Made by a program: the position numbers and the translations under genes. DNA of 64,000 bases from NCBI GenBank assembly GCA_019873685.1, contig JAIOAT010000003.1, forward strand, positions 1 to 64,000, in the 5' to 3' direction. Under the pieces are notes generated by a model, which did not search any database, had not been told where the DNA came from, and was given only the letters and a program-made list of their open reading frames with translations. Position 1 is the first letter of the stretch. The number at the start of each line of letters is the position of its first letter. This stretch comes from Chloroflexota bacterium. Lineage in GTDB: Bacteria; Chloroflexota; Anaerolineae; Aggregatilineales; Ch27. Of the stretch, positions 63,011 through 64,000 are shown in pieces.

Positions 63011-63050
63011 ATGTGGGTGGAGGCCAGGGTGACCTGGCTTCCACCCACAT
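63011..63050 (+). promoter_or_regulatory. Intercistronic hairpin with GNRA tetraloop after SBP gene
   Basis: ATGTGGGTGG (63011-63020) pairs with CCACCCACAT (63041-63050), then inner GCCAGG with CCTGGC, closing on a GTGA tetraloop. The stem is about 18 bp with one G-T pair. It lies between the binding-protein stop and the permease start. Confidence 0.8.
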
Positions 63051-63080
63051 CGTACGGCATGGCGACGAGGGCGGACACAG

Positions 63081-64000
63081 ATGTTCAAGTACCTGATCCG
63101 GCGCATCGTGGTCAGCATCCCGGTGCTGATCAGCGTCACCATCATCATCTTCGGCCTGATCGAGCTGGCGCCCGGTGATGTGGTGGATAACTTCATCAAC
63201 CCGGAAATCGGCTATTCCGCTGAAACCCTGGAGGCCATCCGCGAGCGATTCGGGCTGGGCCAGCCGGCGCCGGTGCGTTACCTCAAATGGCTGGGCAACG
63301 CTGTGCAGGGCGACTTTGGCCTGACCTACGTCTCCGGAGAGCCGGTACTGGCGGCCATCGGTCGCCGGCTGGGCAACACCCTGTTGCTGATGAGCACCGC
63401 CCTGCTGGTCGGCACGGTCATTGGCGTGAGCCTGGGGGTCTTCACGGCGCTGCGGCAGTACTCGTTCTGGGACCTTGCCCTGACCACCCTGTCCTTTGTG
63501 GGCATCTCCATGCCTGCCTTTATCACCGGCATCCTGGGCATGTACCTCTTTGCCATTGAGTGGAAGATCTTCCCCTCCGGCGGGATGCGCCCCGTGCAGC
63601 GCGATCCGACGGTGTGGGATACCCTCCACCACCTGATCCTGCCGGCGGGCATCCTCAGCCTGGCGTATATCGCTACGTTCATGCGCTACACGCGCTTCAG
63701 TATGCTGGAGGTGCTGCATACCGACTACGTGCGGACGGCCAGAGGCAAAGGGCTACACGAGCGCGTTGTGATCTGGCGGCACACCCTGCCCAACGCCCTG
63801 CTGCCGGTCATCACCGTGATCGGGTTGAGCCTGCCGAGTCTGGTTGTCGGCGCGGTCTTCATCGAGACTATCTTCAGCTGGCCCGGCATGGGCACGATGT
63901 ATCTGGATGCCGTCAACGCCAAAGATGTCCCGCTGATCATGGGCATGAACACGGTGATTGCCATCGTTGTGCTCGGCGCTAACCTGCTGACCGACCTGGC
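63081..64000 (+). CDS. DppB-like ABC transporter permease (partial, runs off window)
   Basis: The first 306 residues of a DppB/OppB-type permease are present: N-terminal MFKYLIRRIVVSIPVLISV with the first helix, then IELAPGDVVDNFI, TLLLMSTALLVGTVIGVSLG and the C-terminal cytoplasmic TARGKGLHERVVIWRHTLPN, which is the EAA-like coupling motif. The frame is still open at the window edge. It should pair with a DppC-like gene and one or two ATPases to the right. Confidence 0.92.
   Translation, partial: MFKYLIRRIVVSIPVLISVTIIIFGLIELAPGDVVDNFINPEIGYSAETLEAIRERFGLGQPAPVRYLKWLGNAVQGDFGLTYVSGEPVLAAIGRRLGNTLLLMSTALLVGTVIGVSLGVFTALRQYSFWDLALTTLSFVGISMPAFITGILGMYLFAIEWKIFPSGGMRPVQRDPTVWDTLHHLILPAGILSLAYIATFMRYTRFSMLEVLHTDYVRTARGKGLHERVVIWRHTLPNALLPVITVIGLSLPSLVVGAVFIETIFSWPGMGTMYLDAVNAKDVPLIMGMNTVIAIVVLGANLLTDL

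Overview
The window is GC-rich and densely coded. Its content is typical of a saccharolytic, soil- or biofilm-type bacterium of the Chloroflexota (Anaerolineae-like): several CUT1 sugar ABC transporters, each with its own regulator, many glycoside hydrolases of the GH2, GH35, GH36, GH38 and GH130 types, NEW3-domain surface proteins and a type III-like CRISPR locus. The taxonomic call is inference from gene content; no rRNA or marker gene is present.

Layout. (1) 74-1930 is a CRISPR array of 25 repeats read on the + strand. Its last repeat is degenerate and runs into a 30-nt poly-C tract. (2) 2051-3089 holds three small membrane-protein genes, each with a good ribosome binding site. (3) 3174-5693 is a CRISPR accessory module: a CARF protein fused to a helix-turn-helix, a CARF-HEPN ribonuclease of the TM1812/Csx1 type, and Csx15, with a scarred duplication at the csx1/csx15 junction. 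No adaptation or interference genes are visible; they would have to lie to the left or elsewhere. (4) 5849-10182 (- strand) encodes an ArsR regulator and a sugar ABC transporter, divergent from a secreted GH2 enzyme and a nucleoside hydrolase (10526-13412). (5) 13455-32619 has a divergent FAD oxidoreductase, then LacI, a sugar ABC transporter and a run of seven hydrolase or accessory genes (GH36-like, GH35-like, GH100-like, UroD-like, double metallo-beta-lactamase, GH38, GH2 beta-mannosidase). (6) 32647-37482 has an RskA-type anti-sigma factor and ECF sigma factor, divergent from a NEW3 surface protein and an ABC-2 exporter. (7) 37643-49758 has a GH130 phosphorylase and a six-hairpin protein divergent from LacI, a sugar ABC transporter, a secreted six-hairpin/CBM9-like protein, a second GH130 and a Gfo/Idh/MocA oxidoreductase. 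(8) 49989-54102 has glutamate dehydrogenase, a secreted alpha/beta hydrolase and an M14 carboxypeptidase. (9) 54309-60240 has a ribose/fructose-type ABC transporter divergent from a class II aldolase, SIS isomerase and ROK kinase operon. (10) 60425-64000 has an IclR regulator and the start of a dipeptide-type ABC operon.

How it works together. The carbohydrate part fits uptake and stepwise breakdown of mannose- and galactose-containing glycans: secreted enzymes cut polymers, transporters import oligomers, and cytoplasmic GH38, GH2, GH35, GH36 and GH130 enzymes finish the job under local regulators.

Two patterns are not explained by the genes. All five solute-binding-protein genes have an orphan sequence matching the 16S anti-Shine-Dalgarno tail (GAAAGGAGGTGA-like) about 70-130 nt upstream of their own start, not followed by a usual start codon. 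Four of the five have a strong hairpin directly after the binding-protein gene and before the permease gene.
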